The notes: generated from the letters alone by a model not told the origin. Counted from the stretch's first letter, positions 20,066 to 31,465 are shown. The stretch: DNA of 64,000 nt from Cranoglanis bouderius (GCA_023630585.1 CM042566.1:1235501-1299500), one strand, 5' to 3'. Translations and numbers: made by a program.

Positions 20066-20745
20066 ACAAATATAACTTCAAATCACTCTTTATAACCTTA
20101 TTTACCTTTTAACAGATGATGAAATTTTGATTTGATGATTTGCATTACGCATCACAAATGTTTGATGATTTGTGAAATACCTCTTTAAGTTCACACAATG
20201 AGTGATGTTGTCATGTTTGAATATACTTTATATCCTTGAATGTGACAAATAAAACTTTTATGTTGTTAAAATTATGATTTAGCTGTTATTCATTTGTTCA
20301 ACTATTACACAAAAGTCAGTTAAGTTTGGTCAGCGAGTATTAACCTTTATAAAAATAAAAATAAAACCCTTTTAAAAAGTACTGGACATGGTAATGCATA
20401 GCACTTTCAGTATTTAACATTTTTTAGCATCTAGCCTCCCGGACAGACTTCCGGGTTACGTGTCTGAGTCGGCCAAACAGGGCGGACGTACGGCGGCCGG
20501 TTATGACGTCTCAGAAACCGGTCGCGTCGGCGCAGTGCAACCGGAAGTCGATAAAACCGTTTGTGTCGTCTTGAGGGGAATGAGGAGTATAACTGTGAAA
20601 CAGAAACAAAAAGTAATCAAAAATACTGGCCATTGGTGGATCACAAAGTTAAAAACAAGTGTATTCATTTACTAAAAGCTGTATCCACATACAGTATATG
20701 TATATGTGTGAATTTTGGGTCTTAGCTACTTACCCTTTTTACCTC
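20066..20745. other. intergenic, nothing recognised
   Basis: No coding similarity. A GC-richer patch at 20440-20590 has an open plus-strand frame (20460-20675), but it shows no domain or splice context. Confidence 0.35.
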
Positions 20746-20749
20746 CCTG

Positions 20750-21175
20750 TTGGTAGCGTCCAAAAGGGGCGGGGTCTGGACCAATAAAAAAGGGAGCTCT
20801 GCCTCATTCAAAGAGGGTGGTGGGTTGGTGAAGTGTTGAAGTTTGGAAATTGTGAAATGCATTGTGCTATAAGTGAGTGTGCCGCAGAGGTGCTGTGAGG
20901 CATTATTTTTCTGTTTATATTTATATATGTACATATTTATTTGTTTGTTTGTTTTTTGTTCTTTGGCTGTTGGATTTTTTTATTTATTTTATTTCTCCTC
21001 ACATGTAAGATATTGCATCACCACTGGACTTTTCCCTATCACCTGGCACTCTGTAAATAAATTCCACCTTGCACCTACCCGTGCTACTGTGGGTTGAGCC
21101 ATCATTTCAAACATTTTGTGTCCTCATGAGCCTCAAAAAACACAAAGGATATTAGGTGTACACCTAACAATCCAA
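20750..21175. repeat. possible solo LTR
   Basis: Begins TGTTGGTAGCG and ends ACACCTAACA. It has a TATA-like AATAAAAAAGGGAGC and a polyadenylation-like AAATAAA near 21055. No target duplication found, so this is tentative. Confidence 0.3.
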
Positions 21176-21177
21176 CT

Positions 21178-21330
21178 TATTTTGCATATCGATTTTCATA
21201 ATCAAATTTATTTTGGATGCAAACTCACTTTTGTTTAAGACGTCACAAGAATCTCCAGGATGTCATGACTCTGGCTTTAAACGTGACTGACTTTTACCTC
21301 AGAGACTGATTTGGATGATGCTTATAATCA
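21178..21330. repeat. lectin-unit intergenic segment
   Basis: TTTGCATATCGATTTTCATAA and the AAGAATCTCCAGGATGTCA stretch recur at about 27395-27480 and, more diverged, at 33090-33185. This supports tandem duplication of the whole lectin unit. Confidence 0.6.
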
Positions 21331-21344
21331 AAGTGAGAATGTAT

Positions 21345-21423
21345 ATGGTAAATGGTCTGCACTTATATAGCACCTTTTAACCTTCGCAGTTCACAAAGTG
21401 CTTTACACTGTGTCTCATTCACC

Positions 21424-21459
<36 letters not shown>

Positions 21460-21606
21460 TGCACCAATGGCAGCAGAGCTACCATGCAAGGCACCTGCCA
21501 TCGGGAGCATCTTGGGGTTCAGTGTCTTAAATACTTAAATACATGGGGTCATGTGGGCCGGGAATCGATTAGCGGACAACCCGCTCTACCGCCTGAGCCA
21601 CAGCCG
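21345..21606 (-). repeat. tRNA-derived SINE-like repeat
   Basis: Minus-strand head GGCTGTGGCTCAGGCGGTAG resembles an A box, and a degenerate B box (AATCGATTCCC) follows. The body passes through an (AC)n tract (21428-21455) to the GGTCTGCACTTATATAGC end. This is a very common dispersed repeat type in fish. Confidence 0.6.
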
Positions 21607-21639
21607 TGTGCTTTGAGTGATGTATAAAAGTTTGTGAAC

Positions 21640-21810
21640 ATTATTAATCTGTCTATTTCATTCTGAGTCTTATTTAATTTTGTTGTGAAGGAAAATTAGT
21701 CTCTGAAACGTCTTTGCATGTTACACAAATTAGCTGAAGTGAGCTCACATTTCCTTCGAGCTGAAGAACCTGGGGCAAAATTTTGACTGTAAAACTTTTG
21801 TTTCAGGAGA
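21640..21810. repeat. lectin-unit intergenic segment
   Basis: Shares CATTCTGAGTCTTATTTAAT and TTTGCATGTTACACAAATTA with 30745-31035. Parts also occur at 27660-27775. Confidence 0.65.
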
Positions 21811-22084
21811 GACGGGCCAGAAAGTAAAGCACTCAGGAACCTAATGCGGTCTGTAGCAGTGTATCAGGAACATCTCCAGGTCCAGCTCTGATATAAAACA
21901 CTAAACACTATTAAACAGTCTGGAACCTTTAAGGGTTCTTTCCTTGTCCCACTGCAACACTGCAAAGAAAGGGTTGCTGTAAGAATAGAACCTTTTCTGG
22001 AAACTAAGACTTCTTAATTACCCAGCAAACCCTTAAAGAACCTTTGAAGAACTTACAAACTATAAATTATTGCTCATTATTTTC

Positions 22085-22164
22085 TTCTTCTTCTTTAACA
22101 TTTAGCTTCTTGGTACTTGGTATGGACTTCACCATCAGACTCCTCAATACTCAGAGACTGGACT

Positions 22165-22208
<44 letters not shown>

Positions 22209-22520
22209 CTCTCTCATACTGAACTGAACACCATCCCACTCCCCTTGCAATTTTTGCACATTTCTGTAACACCTACCTGTACTTTTGCTGCTACTGAACT
22301 TAATATGTTTAATTTCTTGTCACTATTATACTCTTTACCTGGCCGCTACCTCAATAACTGCTATGTCCTTATATGGTATAAGCTAATCTGCTGAATACTA
22401 TGTCACATGTTTAGATTCACAGCATTTTTTATTATATTGTTATTCTTTTTGCACTACCCGTTATATCTGACACTTTCACACTAGAACTGTGTCCTGGTTG
22501 TTCATGCATGAAACAAGCAA
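22085..22520 (+). mobile_element. possible LINE 3' tail
   Basis: The plus strand encodes DFTIRLLNTQRLD before a stop, then an (AC)n tract (22168-22205) and a long UTR-like tail. This resembles the C-terminus of L2/CR1 elements. Weak evidence. Confidence 0.35.
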
Positions 22521-22709
22521 AATTATCTTTCAGTGCCTGCCCTTTAAATAAAACACCTTTTTACAGCATTTGTATCCGTCTTATCTCTCTGTTCCAGATG
22601 CTGCCATTTTGATTAAGTATTTCTTCTGGTTAAATTAAAGTTTAAATGAAATTAAAATATTATTTGTCTTTAACCAGATTAGGTTAAACCAGGGACGAGC
22701 AGAGCGTTA

Positions 22710-23659
22710 CAGTGGGGGAAAAAAGTATTTGATCCCCTGCTGATTTTGTACGTTTGCCCACTGACACAGAAATGATCAGTCTATAATTTTAATGGTAGGT
22801 GTATTTTAACAGTGAGAGTCAGAATAACAACAAAAAAAACGCATTGCAAAAAAGTTATAAATTGATTTGCATTTTAATGAGGGAAATAAGTATTTGACCC
22901 CTTCGACTTAGTACTTGGTGGCAAAACCCTTGTTGGCAATCACAGAGGTCAGACGTTTCTTGTAGTTGGCCACCAGGTTTGCACACGTCTCAGGAGGGAT
23001 TTTGTCCCACTCCTCTTTACAGATCCTCTCCAAGTCATTAAGGTCATTTTCAATGCCCTGGCTGAGGGAAGGAGGTTCTCACCCAAGATTTGACAGTACA
23101 TGGCCCCGTCCATCGTCCCTCTGATGCGGTGCAGTTGTCCTGTCCCCTTAACAGAAAAACACCCCCAAAGCGTAATGTTTCCACCTCCATGTTTGACGAT
23201 CTGACCACACCTGACCACAACACTTTCACCCAGTTCTCCTCTGAATCATTCAGGCAAACTTCAGACGGGCCTGTACATGTGCTTTCTTGAGCAGGGGGAC
23301 CTTGCGGGCGCTGCAGGATTTCAGTCCTTCACGGCGTAGTGTGTTACCGATTGTTTTCTTGGTGACTATGGTCCCAGCTGCCTTGAGATCATTAACAAGA
23401 TCCTCCCGTGTAGTTCTGGGCTGATTCCTCACCGTTCTCATGATCATTCAAACTCCACGAGGTGAGATCGTGCATGGAGCCCCAGACCGAGGTAGACTGA
23501 CAGACTGATCGCACCAACAGTTGTCACCTTTTTTTTGTTGTTATTCTGTCTCTCACTGTTAAAATACACCTACCATTAAAATTATAGACTGATCATTTCT
23601 GTGTCAGTGGACAAACGTACAAAATCAGCAGGGGATCAAATACTTTTTTCCCCCCACTG
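22710..23659 (-). mobile_element. Tc1-like element, internally deleted
   Basis: Flanked by TA. The two ends are inverted copies about 130 bp long (CAGTGGGGGAAAAAAGTATT and its complement at 23640-23659). A transposase remnant lies on the minus strand (22949-23218, with KHGGGNITLWGCFSVKGTGQ; 23250-23447, the N-terminal helix-turn-helix part with NDLKAAGTIVTKKTIGNTLR). At 950 bp with broken frames it is non-autonomous. Confidence 0.92.
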
Positions 23660-24117
23660 TATATAATATAATATAACAAGGTTACTAGCTCGTACTTACC
23701 AACACATTCCCTCTCAATCAATTTGTAAACTACCGGCGATAAGCATATAATGGTTTCAGCATACGTACCTGTCTGCCTGTTGAAGCAAGACACATCGCGA
23801 TTGCATCATGACAACAAGACTATCTGACGGTAGGCTCGAGTTGGACAAATAAATAGGAACATTCTCCGACTTTCTTGTGATTAATTTGCGGTTTTGTGCA
23901 CTTAATTTGAATTCAAATGCATTTTACCTAATATAATTGTTTATTAATTAATGTTGAGAGTGGCACTTTTAAATAATTTAGAAAAAGGGCAGGGGCTCGC
24001 GCCTTCTGCACGTCCCCGAATACACCACATACACTGCACAGTGAGCTCACTGACTCAAACAACTGAGTCAAATTTTCCCCCAAAATATCGACACTCTGGC
24101 TGTATTTATATACAAAG
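23660..24117. other. intergenic, nothing recognised
   Basis: Between a Tc1 element and the lectin copy 2 flank. No homology seen. Confidence 0.4.
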
Positions 24118-24310
24118 ATTTTCACCAGTCGGAACAAATGAATTCTAAATGAACTGCTTTATTTGTATCCTGGCAGGAACTGGGCAGGACATTTTTAAAT
24201 GAACAAATATTAATTTACAAAAAGATGACAAGTTACAGATAGCAGGAAAAAAAGAACAAGGATGTCAGAAATACAAACTATAAACAAATCAGGACGTGCA
24301 TAACTACGTA
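24118..24310. repeat. lectin-unit 3' flank (copy 2)
   Basis: ATGAACTGCTTTATTTGTAT through AGAACAAGGATGTCAGAAAT matches the flanks at 5725, 11920, 31270, 35170 and 61262. It marks the start of the second duplicated unit. Confidence 0.75.
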
Positions 24311-24780
24311 AAAGTTTGTATAATTTAAATGAATAAATAAATAAATAAATAAATAAAAACATGACATTCAGGGACAATATTTATGATGTCATACATTCTA
24401 ACATGTTTTTCTTGTCATCTAAAAGTGAACATTAATCTATTAAGAAAACATCATTGCTAACAATTATATACACACTAATATATATAATATTTAGCTATAT
24501 AAGCTATATTTAGCTATTGCAATCACAATATTCACAGTGTACTCAATATCTCAATCCTTAAAGAAGAATTAGCATTTTGTGTTGCATATCTTTAAATTTA
24601 AGCTTGTATTTAATTTCCTTGCAAACAAATTAAGACATCTATAAAAGCTAGAGACAAATGGACAATCAACAAAATGAAAGGCATCCCCACAACAAGACGA
24701 TTGAATGATGATTGAAGATGACTCTAATGATTGAAAACCCAATTAAATATTAGTAAAGAAAGCTAAAAGTAATAAATAAT
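24311..24780. other. lectin 3' intergenic, nothing else recognised
   Basis: AT-rich, with an (AAAT)n patch at 24330-24355. Parts near 24735-24840 match the 3' regions of the other lectin copies. Confidence 0.4.
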
Positions 24781-24789
24781 GAATGATTA

Positions 24790-24844
24790 TATTGTCTGAT
24801 GCATATATTCTAGCTGAAGGAGAGTCGTACTTGTGTAAAATCAC
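24790..24844 (-). other. lectin copy 2 terminal (3' UTR) exon
   Basis: A CTGAACAG acceptor precedes GTGATTTTACACAAGTACGA, which is conserved downstream of the other lectin copies (near 12268 and at 31930). The intron would be 24845-24979. Joining the exons gives AC+G TGA, so the stop is kept. The 3' end of the exon is uncertain. Confidence 0.6.
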
Positions 24845-24975
24845 CTGTTCAGAAAAAGAGAGAGAACTCAGTAAGACGTTATACATTTTATAAACTGACA
24901 CTTTTTCATGATTGTAAATCTCTGAAATTTCATAAACAATCATGATTTCTTGTTGTTTCTGGATGTTATTTTTAC

Positions 24976-25707
24976 TCACGTCCAGTAGCAGACGAAGTTC
25001 AGCTTGTCATTGCAGTTTCGGTTCTTCAAGGTGTTTGCCGTGGTGTTGAGAGCTCCACAGCGGTATGATGGAGCTGGACATGAAGCTGGCATTGAGACCA
25101 GGCTCCCCAGCTGCTCCCCGCTCACCCAGAGCCATAGTCTATTCACGAAGCGCAGGCCGGTCCACACGCTCTCTGTCTGCGTCTGCACCGTCTCTAGACT
25201 CAGCTGCTGCAGACTTGATTTGGAGGTCACAGAGGCCAAACCAGTGTAATGGGTCCTGCAGAACTCCTGAGCCTCCTCCCAGGTCATCTTCTCCTTCACC
25301 AGGATCAGGAACCGATAACAGTAGAAATTCCTCTTGTTACTACAGTCATAATTCACCCAGACAGCTCGAACTTCTGTAGCTGTGGAGCCACAATCATTCC
25401 CAGATGTTTGATAATAAGGTGAGCCACCATACCAGTTCAGGAAAGAAGAAATGTCTCCATCAGACCATGCCCAGTTGCCTGATGTTCTCTTTAGCCCGAT
25501 CCAACATCCATATTGAGATCCAAATTGAAAAAGTCGATTGTTTTCCTCCTTAGTGGTGATGGTGGCCAGATCTTTGTAGTATTTTCTGCAGTTCAACTGA
25601 GCATCATGCCACCCTAATAAAGAATCATTAAAAATATATTCTCTTATCAGACCCACGGCCACACCACAACCCACCGCCAGCAGGACAATAAAAAAGAGCG
25701 ATTTCAT
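24976..25707 (-). CDS. secreted double C-type lectin-like protein (lectin copy 2)
   Basis: Intact 243-residue frame in a single exon. The start is MKSLFFIVLLAVGCGVAVG, a clear signal peptide. CTLD1 spans about residues 20-132 (CRKYYKDLATITTKEENN, CWIGLKRTSGNWAWSDG, WVNYDCSNKRNFYC). CTLD2 spans about 133-243 (MTWEEAQEFCRTHYTGLASV, VWTGLRF, NCNDKLNFVCYW). Neither domain has an EPN/QPD sugar-selectivity motif or a full WND motif, so calcium-dependent sugar binding is not predicted. No transmembrane segment follows, so a soluble product is likely. A Cys directly before WIGL is unpaired in the usual CTLD scheme. The last codons run into a splice donor (AC|GTGAGT), and a short downstream exon starts at 24844. 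This is a tandem paralogue of the copies at 12.4 and 32.0 kb and resembles the mannose-receptor-like lectins of fish. Confidence 0.92.
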   Translation of the reverse strand: MKSLFFIVLLAVGCGVAVGLIREYIFNDSLLGWHDAQLNCRKYYKDLATITTKEENNRLFQFGSQYGCWIGLKRTSGNWAWSDGDISSFLNWYGGSPYYQTSGNDCGSTATEVRAVWVNYDCSNKRNFYCYRFLILVKEKMTWEEAQEFCRTHYTGLASVTSKSSLQQLSLETVQTQTESVWTGLRFVNRLWLWVSGEQLGSLVSMPASCPAPSYRCGALNTTANTLKNRNCNDKLNFVCYWT

Positions 25708-25830
25708 TTCTGCTCTGAAGTGTCTGAGCTCGGTACGTCTCTGAACAATGTCCCAACCAACTCAGACACTCATACCATTTTCAAGTCATTTTCAATTCAT
25801 TTAAAACACATGCAAAGCAAAATAAATCCA
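25708..25830 (-). promoter_or_regulatory. lectin copy 2 5' UTR and promoter region
   Basis: CTGAAGTGTCTGAGCTCGGT and the AACTCAGACACTCA stretch are shared with 32755-32880 and 61504-61580. Conservation among copies marks the 5' UTR and proximal promoter. I see no canonical TATA box. Confidence 0.55.
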
Positions 25831-25989
25831 AAGTAGATTTTAAAGGAAGAGTGAGTGGTAAGGATGAGCCTGCACCAGTGGGTGATTTACTAACAAGGGG
25901 TTTGTGTTTCAGTTTCAGTTAAAAAAAAAACATTAATAAAACATTTGTGGCAATGTATGCTGGTGGTGTGCGGCATGCCATGAATGTCA

Positions 25990-26725
25990 GCTGGTGAATC
26001 CATGCCATTGCACACCTTCTTTTAATCGGTTTCCCTTTGGAAAGAATTGGGATGGACCTCGTCGGGCTTCCTCACTATACGCAGTGCACGAGGGCATTGC
26101 TTTGTGTTAGTGCTAGTGGGTTATAAATATTCTTAAGTTTGTACATGATTATGTTCGAAATTGTAGGACAAGAAGTCCCGCAAGCATCCATGGGGTTCTC
26201 CCTATTTGAATTTGCTATAAAGCTGCAAGCCTTGCGGCATCTTAGACGTTGTCAGAGGAAATTAGGAGGCGGGACTTTTACAGAGTCAAAGCAAAAATCA
26301 ATACGTTCTTGACCTGAGAGCTAAACTTTACACATTGGGGCAAGATAATTTGTTACAGGCGCAAGAAAGTCAATCCTGGCTGTATAATAGTGGTGCTCGG
26401 CTGTGTGAGTTTTCACCAGGAGATCAAGCGCTTGTATTATTACCTACATCAAGCTCTAAATTACTTGCAAAGTTGCAAGGGCTCTTTGAGGTCACACGCT
26501 AAGTCGGGGACAACGACTGTGAGGTCAGGTGAACAGATAGAGGTGGGGCACTGCCATGGATTTGGTGACAATAGAGACAGCGGAGCTGGGACCTGAGGGG
26601 AATATAAAATGTGTGGCTTAATCCACTGTGGAGACCGCCTCTCACTATCCCAAATCATGGAGGTTGTCGAGTTGCAGTTCGCCTCTACCTGGTCACACAA
26701 ATCTCATGGAACACCACATGGAGAG
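25990..26725 (+). mobile_element. degenerate Gypsy integrase fragment
   Basis: Plus-strand pieces in several frames resemble the integrase core and C-terminus: RIGMDLVGLPHYTQ near 26045, QASMGFSLFEFAIKLQALRH near 26190, and GDQALVLLPTSSSKLLAKLQ near 26425. Stops and frame changes throughout. Confidence 0.7.
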
Positions 26726-26733
26726 ACCCCGGG

Positions 26734-27250
26734 TTATGTTTGTACGCAGCCGTCGGCCACGGGCACGAGCAGGGCGTGGGAGGCCACGCCATCAGCCTCA
26801 TGCATTAGCTCTGCTGGGGAGGCCGCTCCATCTTCGTCTCCAGCCCTCCTCTCCATGTAGTAGCTCATGAATGGCCAAATGGAGCCGAACCCGAAGTCGG
26901 GGTTAAACTCGGCCCACCAAAACACCCTTCTAAGGAGGCTCATGATGTCGGCTGTGCTTTCCAGATCTGGGTCTCCCATGGCAACCAGGATCTCCGCCCA
27001 CTGGCGTGCTTGGCTGGTGAGCTCGGACAACAGGAACCTCAGCCACTGCTTCTCTTCAGGCTTACTGTCCAACAGGCTCTCAAAATAAAATCGCCACTGT
27101 GACAGAAATCCTTTCGGAGTTCATGCGGTGCTGTTGAAAGGAGCTGGAGTGTCCAGGTGAATCCACTGGGGGAATTGCACCATGTCGAGTGCCGGCATGG
27201 TGATCCTGGCGTTACGCCCCTCTCGCCTTCCCGCTGCATCCATAGTGACG
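26734..27250 (-). mobile_element. degenerate Gypsy gag fragment
   Basis: Minus-strand gag, with MPALDMVQFPQWIHLDTPAP near 27200 and then EKQWLRFLLSELTSQARQWA and a long capsid-like stretch (26734-27072). It lies head to head with the integrase piece. Related gag sits at 58831-59217. Confidence 0.7.
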
Positions 27251-27389
27251 GAAAAGTAAACAAATCCAAGTACTCCGGGGCGGCCATGTTTGGAGGTGGT
27301 TTGCTTGGACCTGTAGTAGTAGATTTGCATGTACATCTGTCACAACAAACTAATTTTGTACTCATACAACATTCAGAGGAACACAATCC

Positions 27390-27790
27390 AACGTATTTTG
27401 CACAGTGATTTTCATAAAAAGAATTATTTTAAATGCAAATTCACTTTCACAAGAATCTCCACGATGTCACGACATATTTCTCCAAGTTGTAACCTCCTTT
27501 CCCTTTTCAAATAGGAAAACAATGCTTTCTTTAAATGAAGGTTTATTTTAAAATAATTTCTAGTTTTATATGAATATGTTAAAATCACATATAATATCAC
27601 TATTTTATATTTATTCATATTTATATGAAGGGAAATCGATGAGGCTTGTGTTTAAAAGTGACTATTATTCTGAGTCTTGTTTAGTTAGTTTGTGAAAGAG
27701 GATTGGTCTCTGAAATGTAAAAGACTGATTGAAATGTTCATTTTAGCTCTAAAGCATCTTTGCATGTAGATTCTAACTTAGGGAAATGAT
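27390..27790. repeat. lectin-unit intergenic segments
   Basis: Matches parts of 21178-21330 and 21640-21720 (ATTCTGAGTCTTGTTTAGTT, CATCTTTGCATGTAGATTC). Supports unit-wise duplication. Confidence 0.55.
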
Positions 27791-27891
27791 CTGTTGTAGA
27801 GTTCAACATAGAACATACAGTAACAAGGGTTCCCCAGAAGGAGAAGGTGGAGAGAAAAAGAGATAAAAAAGAAAGAGATAAAAACTGGGCG

Positions 27892-27893
<2 letters not shown>

Positions 27894-27963
<70 letters not shown>

Positions 27964-27990
27964 TTGTTGTTGTTGTTGTTATTATTATTA
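27894..27990. repeat. (TAA)n and (TTG)n microsatellites
   Basis: About 22 TAA units, then six TTG units. Confidence 0.95.
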
Positions 27991-28303
27991 CAAGCCACAC
28001 ATTTTAATTAATTATAGTGAGGTTTAATGTTGATACACTAATACTTTATAAAGTGTTATAGATGTAAAAAGCGTTTATACACATTTATGTCACCTATTAT
28101 AAAGGATTATGTATGCTGTACTGTATGACACATTATCGATATATTTATAACTAGTGTACTCAGGAAGTGTTAACAAATGATGTTAAACAAATAAATTACT
28201 ATAAACTACTCCAGTTTAAAAAACAATAGTGATGCTGTTATCATTCTACTGCAAAATATAATAAAGTAATAGTCAATATATAATCAATACAACATTTCTT
28301 GAT

Positions 28304-28305
28304 TG

Positions 28306-28380
<75 letters not shown>
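28304..28380. repeat. (TTA)n microsatellite
   Basis: About 25 TTA units. Confidence 0.96.
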
Positions 28381-28386
<6 letters not shown>

Positions 28387-29200
28387 TGAAGGCTAGGTGT
28401 TGAAAATGTATTGAACAGCTCATACAATTTCCATATAAAATCCTAAATTTAATACTGAGCTCCAACCATATGTGTTTTCTTTGCATTTCAGTTGATTTTT
28501 GTGAATAATTTCTCAATGATAACATTTACATCTGGTGATCTGAGGCCTGAACTCTGAGTTCATTAATTTTGTTTATTTATAAAAACAAGCAAACAAATAA
28601 ATGAATCTTGTTTTTTCATAAATAAATAAATCTTGTCATCCCTGATGGATGATATTTGGGATCAGCTTGGGACAAACCATTATTGTTGTATTAATTAGCT
28701 TGTTTTTGATTCAAAACAAGTGAACACATTCTTGTTGTCCCACTATGAGGCTACTACATTGATAAGGACGGTGAGTACTTCAAGACCTTTATAAAACATG
28801 GCTCCTTGCTTTATTAACGTCTTCCCAAGTAAACCCAAACACATAATCCTAAAATACTTCATCATTCTGGTCATCCTCTTGCTCAACTGCAATGGACAGG
28901 TGATGACTTCATGAATATTCATAATGGTGTCATAGGTTGTACCAATCGTGCAGTGATGAATAATACATGGGTGTATTTATGTTGTATATGGGTTGTATAT
29001 GACTTGCATTATTTAACAATTGGAGTTTTTAATAATTGGAGGTATTGACTCCTGAAAGAAGGAACCGATTCTGATCAGCTGAAACGAGTCGTTATTAATT
29101 CCAGACTCACTTCATGTACAAACCTACGTAGGTTTGTAACAAAAAACCCGTCTCTGGTCTTCACTGGCTGCTCACGAACAACGTGTACTTTGACCCGCCC
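28381..29200. other. intergenic, nothing recognised
   Basis: AT-rich, no clear repeat or coding content. Confidence 0.4.
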
Positions 29201-29244
29201 TCGAACACTACAGTAGATTTTGCGTCCTGCAAGAGTTCGGTTAA

Positions 29245-29410
29245 TGTCTAGAAGATGCTGTTTTCTGCGCTGCAAAAGCAAAACCACTTTGCATGGACCC
29301 CCAAAGGATGAGGATGTAAAGCGTCAGTGGTTAGAGTTCATTTTAACACGATACCACAGCAGTTCAACTCCGACCTTCGTTTGTGTTCCCGTCATTTCAC
29401 GCAAATCGGT
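29245..29410 (+). pseudogene. THAP-domain remnant, probably transposon-derived
   Basis: The plus strand encodes RRCCFLRCKSKTTLHGPPKD then DEDVKRQWLEFI. After a frame change at about 29340 it continues IPQQFNSDLRLCSRHFTQI. Together these give the C2CH spacing and W of a THAP zinc finger, broken by a one-base shift. No transposase or gene context follows, so it is likely a remnant of a THAP-bearing DNA transposon. Confidence 0.6.
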
Positions 29411-29879
29411 AAAGTAACACTGACATTATTACTGAGCTGAAATTCAGATATGGTAGTGGGCGGTTCCTTTCTGACATCTGACCAATCAGAGCAGAGTAGG
29501 CACTCTGGAAGGAGGAGTTTAGAGTGAACGGATCCTTGAACGAGTAGTTTGAGACACTGGGGGGGGAGGTAATGCTGCAATGTAAATTATGAGACAATTA
29601 AAGTGTTTTTTGACCTTGGATGCATGTAAACCTATTGTATGAGACCTTTAAAACAAATTAGGCACATTTCTACGGCATAATAGGTGCACTTTAAGGGATT
29701 AGTATGCAAGAGGAAACTTTAATTGAAGAATCAAACCCAGGACTTTGGCAACAAGAATGTAACACGCTACCTACCGCACCGCCAACACACAGGCAGCACA
29801 GTGGACAAAGTATGTGGTGAAACTGAAGGCAATAAACAAATGACTGCTCAAAACAAATGAGGCTGAAGGGAAAGACTGA
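29411..29879. other. possible transposon 3' part, nothing coding
   Basis: Holds ACCAATCAGAGCAGAGTAGG and an AT-rich tail ending near ATAGGTGCACTTTAA. It may belong to the THAP-bearing repeat, but the boundaries are not visible. Confidence 0.3.
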
Positions 29880-30130
29880 ACTCAACCAAGTGCTGCTTTT
29901 TTATATGGAGTAAATACAATCGCTCTTTTCCTTGACTATTATTACCTCATTTAATTTAGCTATGCTGTTGTCTACAGCCTCTGAAAGTCTCAGGACGCTT
30001 TGGAGTAATCATTTGGGTGTTTATGTGCATAAAGTCTTCTCAGCAATGTTCTGAACATGAGACTTAGTTTGTTGTTTTGTTTTCTTACATGACTTCACGG
30101 CCGATGTGTGACAAACATGCAAATACAAGA
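29880..30130. repeat. lectin-unit intergenic segment, matches 33965-34260
   Basis: CCTTGACTATTATTACCTCA, TCTACAGCCTCTGAAAG and ATGTTCTGAACATGAG have diverged counterparts at 33975-34140. Confidence 0.5.
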
Positions 30131-30429
30131 CAAACACCGAGTAATTAGACTACAGGATCCATATACTGTAAATACTTCACTTTTGGAGTCTGCAAGAGGA
30201 AGTAATTCGTTCAGATTGGCATGATTGACTGAATTGGTAAAACATAATGACTGTCAGTTACATAAATCACCAGGAGAGCAAGAGAACTCTGGGAAATTCA
30301 GCCAGGTACAGATGGACCTATTTGCCAATGCTGAATAGATTCACTGTTGTGTGAACAGCATTGTGAAAGGACCTAGGCATCTCCATCTCCATGCCTTGGT
30401 GATAATTTCGCCTTCATGCACAGTTCCAG

Positions 30430-30690
30430 AACAACCTTGTGGATCTACTGTATACAGGCCTTACGGTACTATTTGGACCACACAGCATCTATTCATTCAT
30501 CAGTTCATCTGTCACAGTGCCAAGACATGAGGTATTAGCCTGTCTAAGCAAATGTTGGCTCGCTAGGTGCCAGGTCATCACCACAGCCCGTCAGTCATCT
30601 AGAAGTCCAATCCTACACTCAAGGAGGTGAGATAATCAGTGGTAGTCACCTGTCAGTGGTTTTAATGTTATGGCAGATCGGTGTGTATAA
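30430..30690. mobile_element. DNA-transposon end (fish dispersed type)
   Basis: Ends in CAGTGGTTTTAATGTTATGG, the complement of the start of the element at 35392. This is a common non-autonomous repeat in fish. Confidence 0.6.
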
Positions 30691-30744
30691 AATGTTTAAT
30701 ATTCATGTCTTTTGCTTGGCACAGAAAAGTTTCTCAACATTAGT

Positions 30745-31180
30745 GTGTTTCATTCTGAGTTTCATTTAATGACTTGGTCTCTGAAATGTTATTTTAAGCT
30801 GTAAAGCAGATGAAACAATTTCAGTTGTCTATGTTTTTACAAAACATGTAAAATATTCGGTTTTATATTAGAACTTAACAATCCTACCATTCGAATTGAA
30901 CAAGGTGATCTCAGGTGTGTTCTAAGACAATGTGACTATGTGGATCTACTTTCCTGAAAAAGCGACTTTGCATGTTACACAAATTAGCTGAAGTGAGCTC
31001 ACATTTCTTGACACGAGCTAAAGAACCTGGAGCAAATGGGTTTAGCAGCTGTGTGTGTCGTTTTTAACTCGGGTGGCTTCTGCTTGTTGCCAGACCGCCA
31101 TTTTGAATTTTGAATTAAAGGTTAAATAAAATAAAATTAAGCTAATTAAAGAAAAAAACTATTTCTTGTTGGTCCTTAAC
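30745..31180. repeat. lectin-unit intergenic segment
   Basis: Matches 21640-21810 (CATGTTACACAAATTAGCTG) and 22600-22690 (the GCCATTTTGA to TTAACCA stretch). It marks the right end of the second unit. Confidence 0.6.
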
Positions 31181-31269
31181 CATATTAAGAGAAATATATA
31201 GATAAATATATTAGATAAGATGATCTAATATATTATTTCGGTCAAATCCCAGCAGTTTCCCCCAAAAGC

Positions 31270-31465
31270 ACAAAATTTCCACAAATCGGAACGAATTCAT
31301 TCTGTTTATTTCTTAACTGTTTATTTGGATCCTAAACTGGGCAGGAATTTTTAACGGAACAGACATCAATTTACAAAAAAAAAAGTTACAAATAACAGGA
31401 AAAAAGGAACAAGGACATAAGAAATACATGCTATAAACAAATCACAATCAGCATAACTACATAAA
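31270..31465. repeat. lectin-unit 3' flank (copy 3)
   Basis: CCTAAACTGGGCAGGAATTT through GGACATAAGAAATACATGC is the flank also present at 24118 and 5725. Confidence 0.75.

Noticed and set aside
20460..20675. Possible small gene in a GC-richer patch
   Set aside because: 71 codons without domain, signal or splice evidence. Composition alone is not enough.
21560..21606. Possible tRNA gene on the minus strand
   Set aside because: A-box-like and degenerate B-box sequences are present, but no cloverleaf can be completed. It is the head of a SINE-like repeat.
25004..25379. Plus-strand ORFs opposite the lectin genes (also 32060-32357)
   Set aside because: Antisense shadows of conserved lectin coding sequence, repeated only because the lectins are duplicated.
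28304..28380. Phased triplet repeats as possible CRISPR-like or regulatory arrays
   Set aside because: Simple microsatellites of the kind found throughout fish genomes, with no unique spacers.
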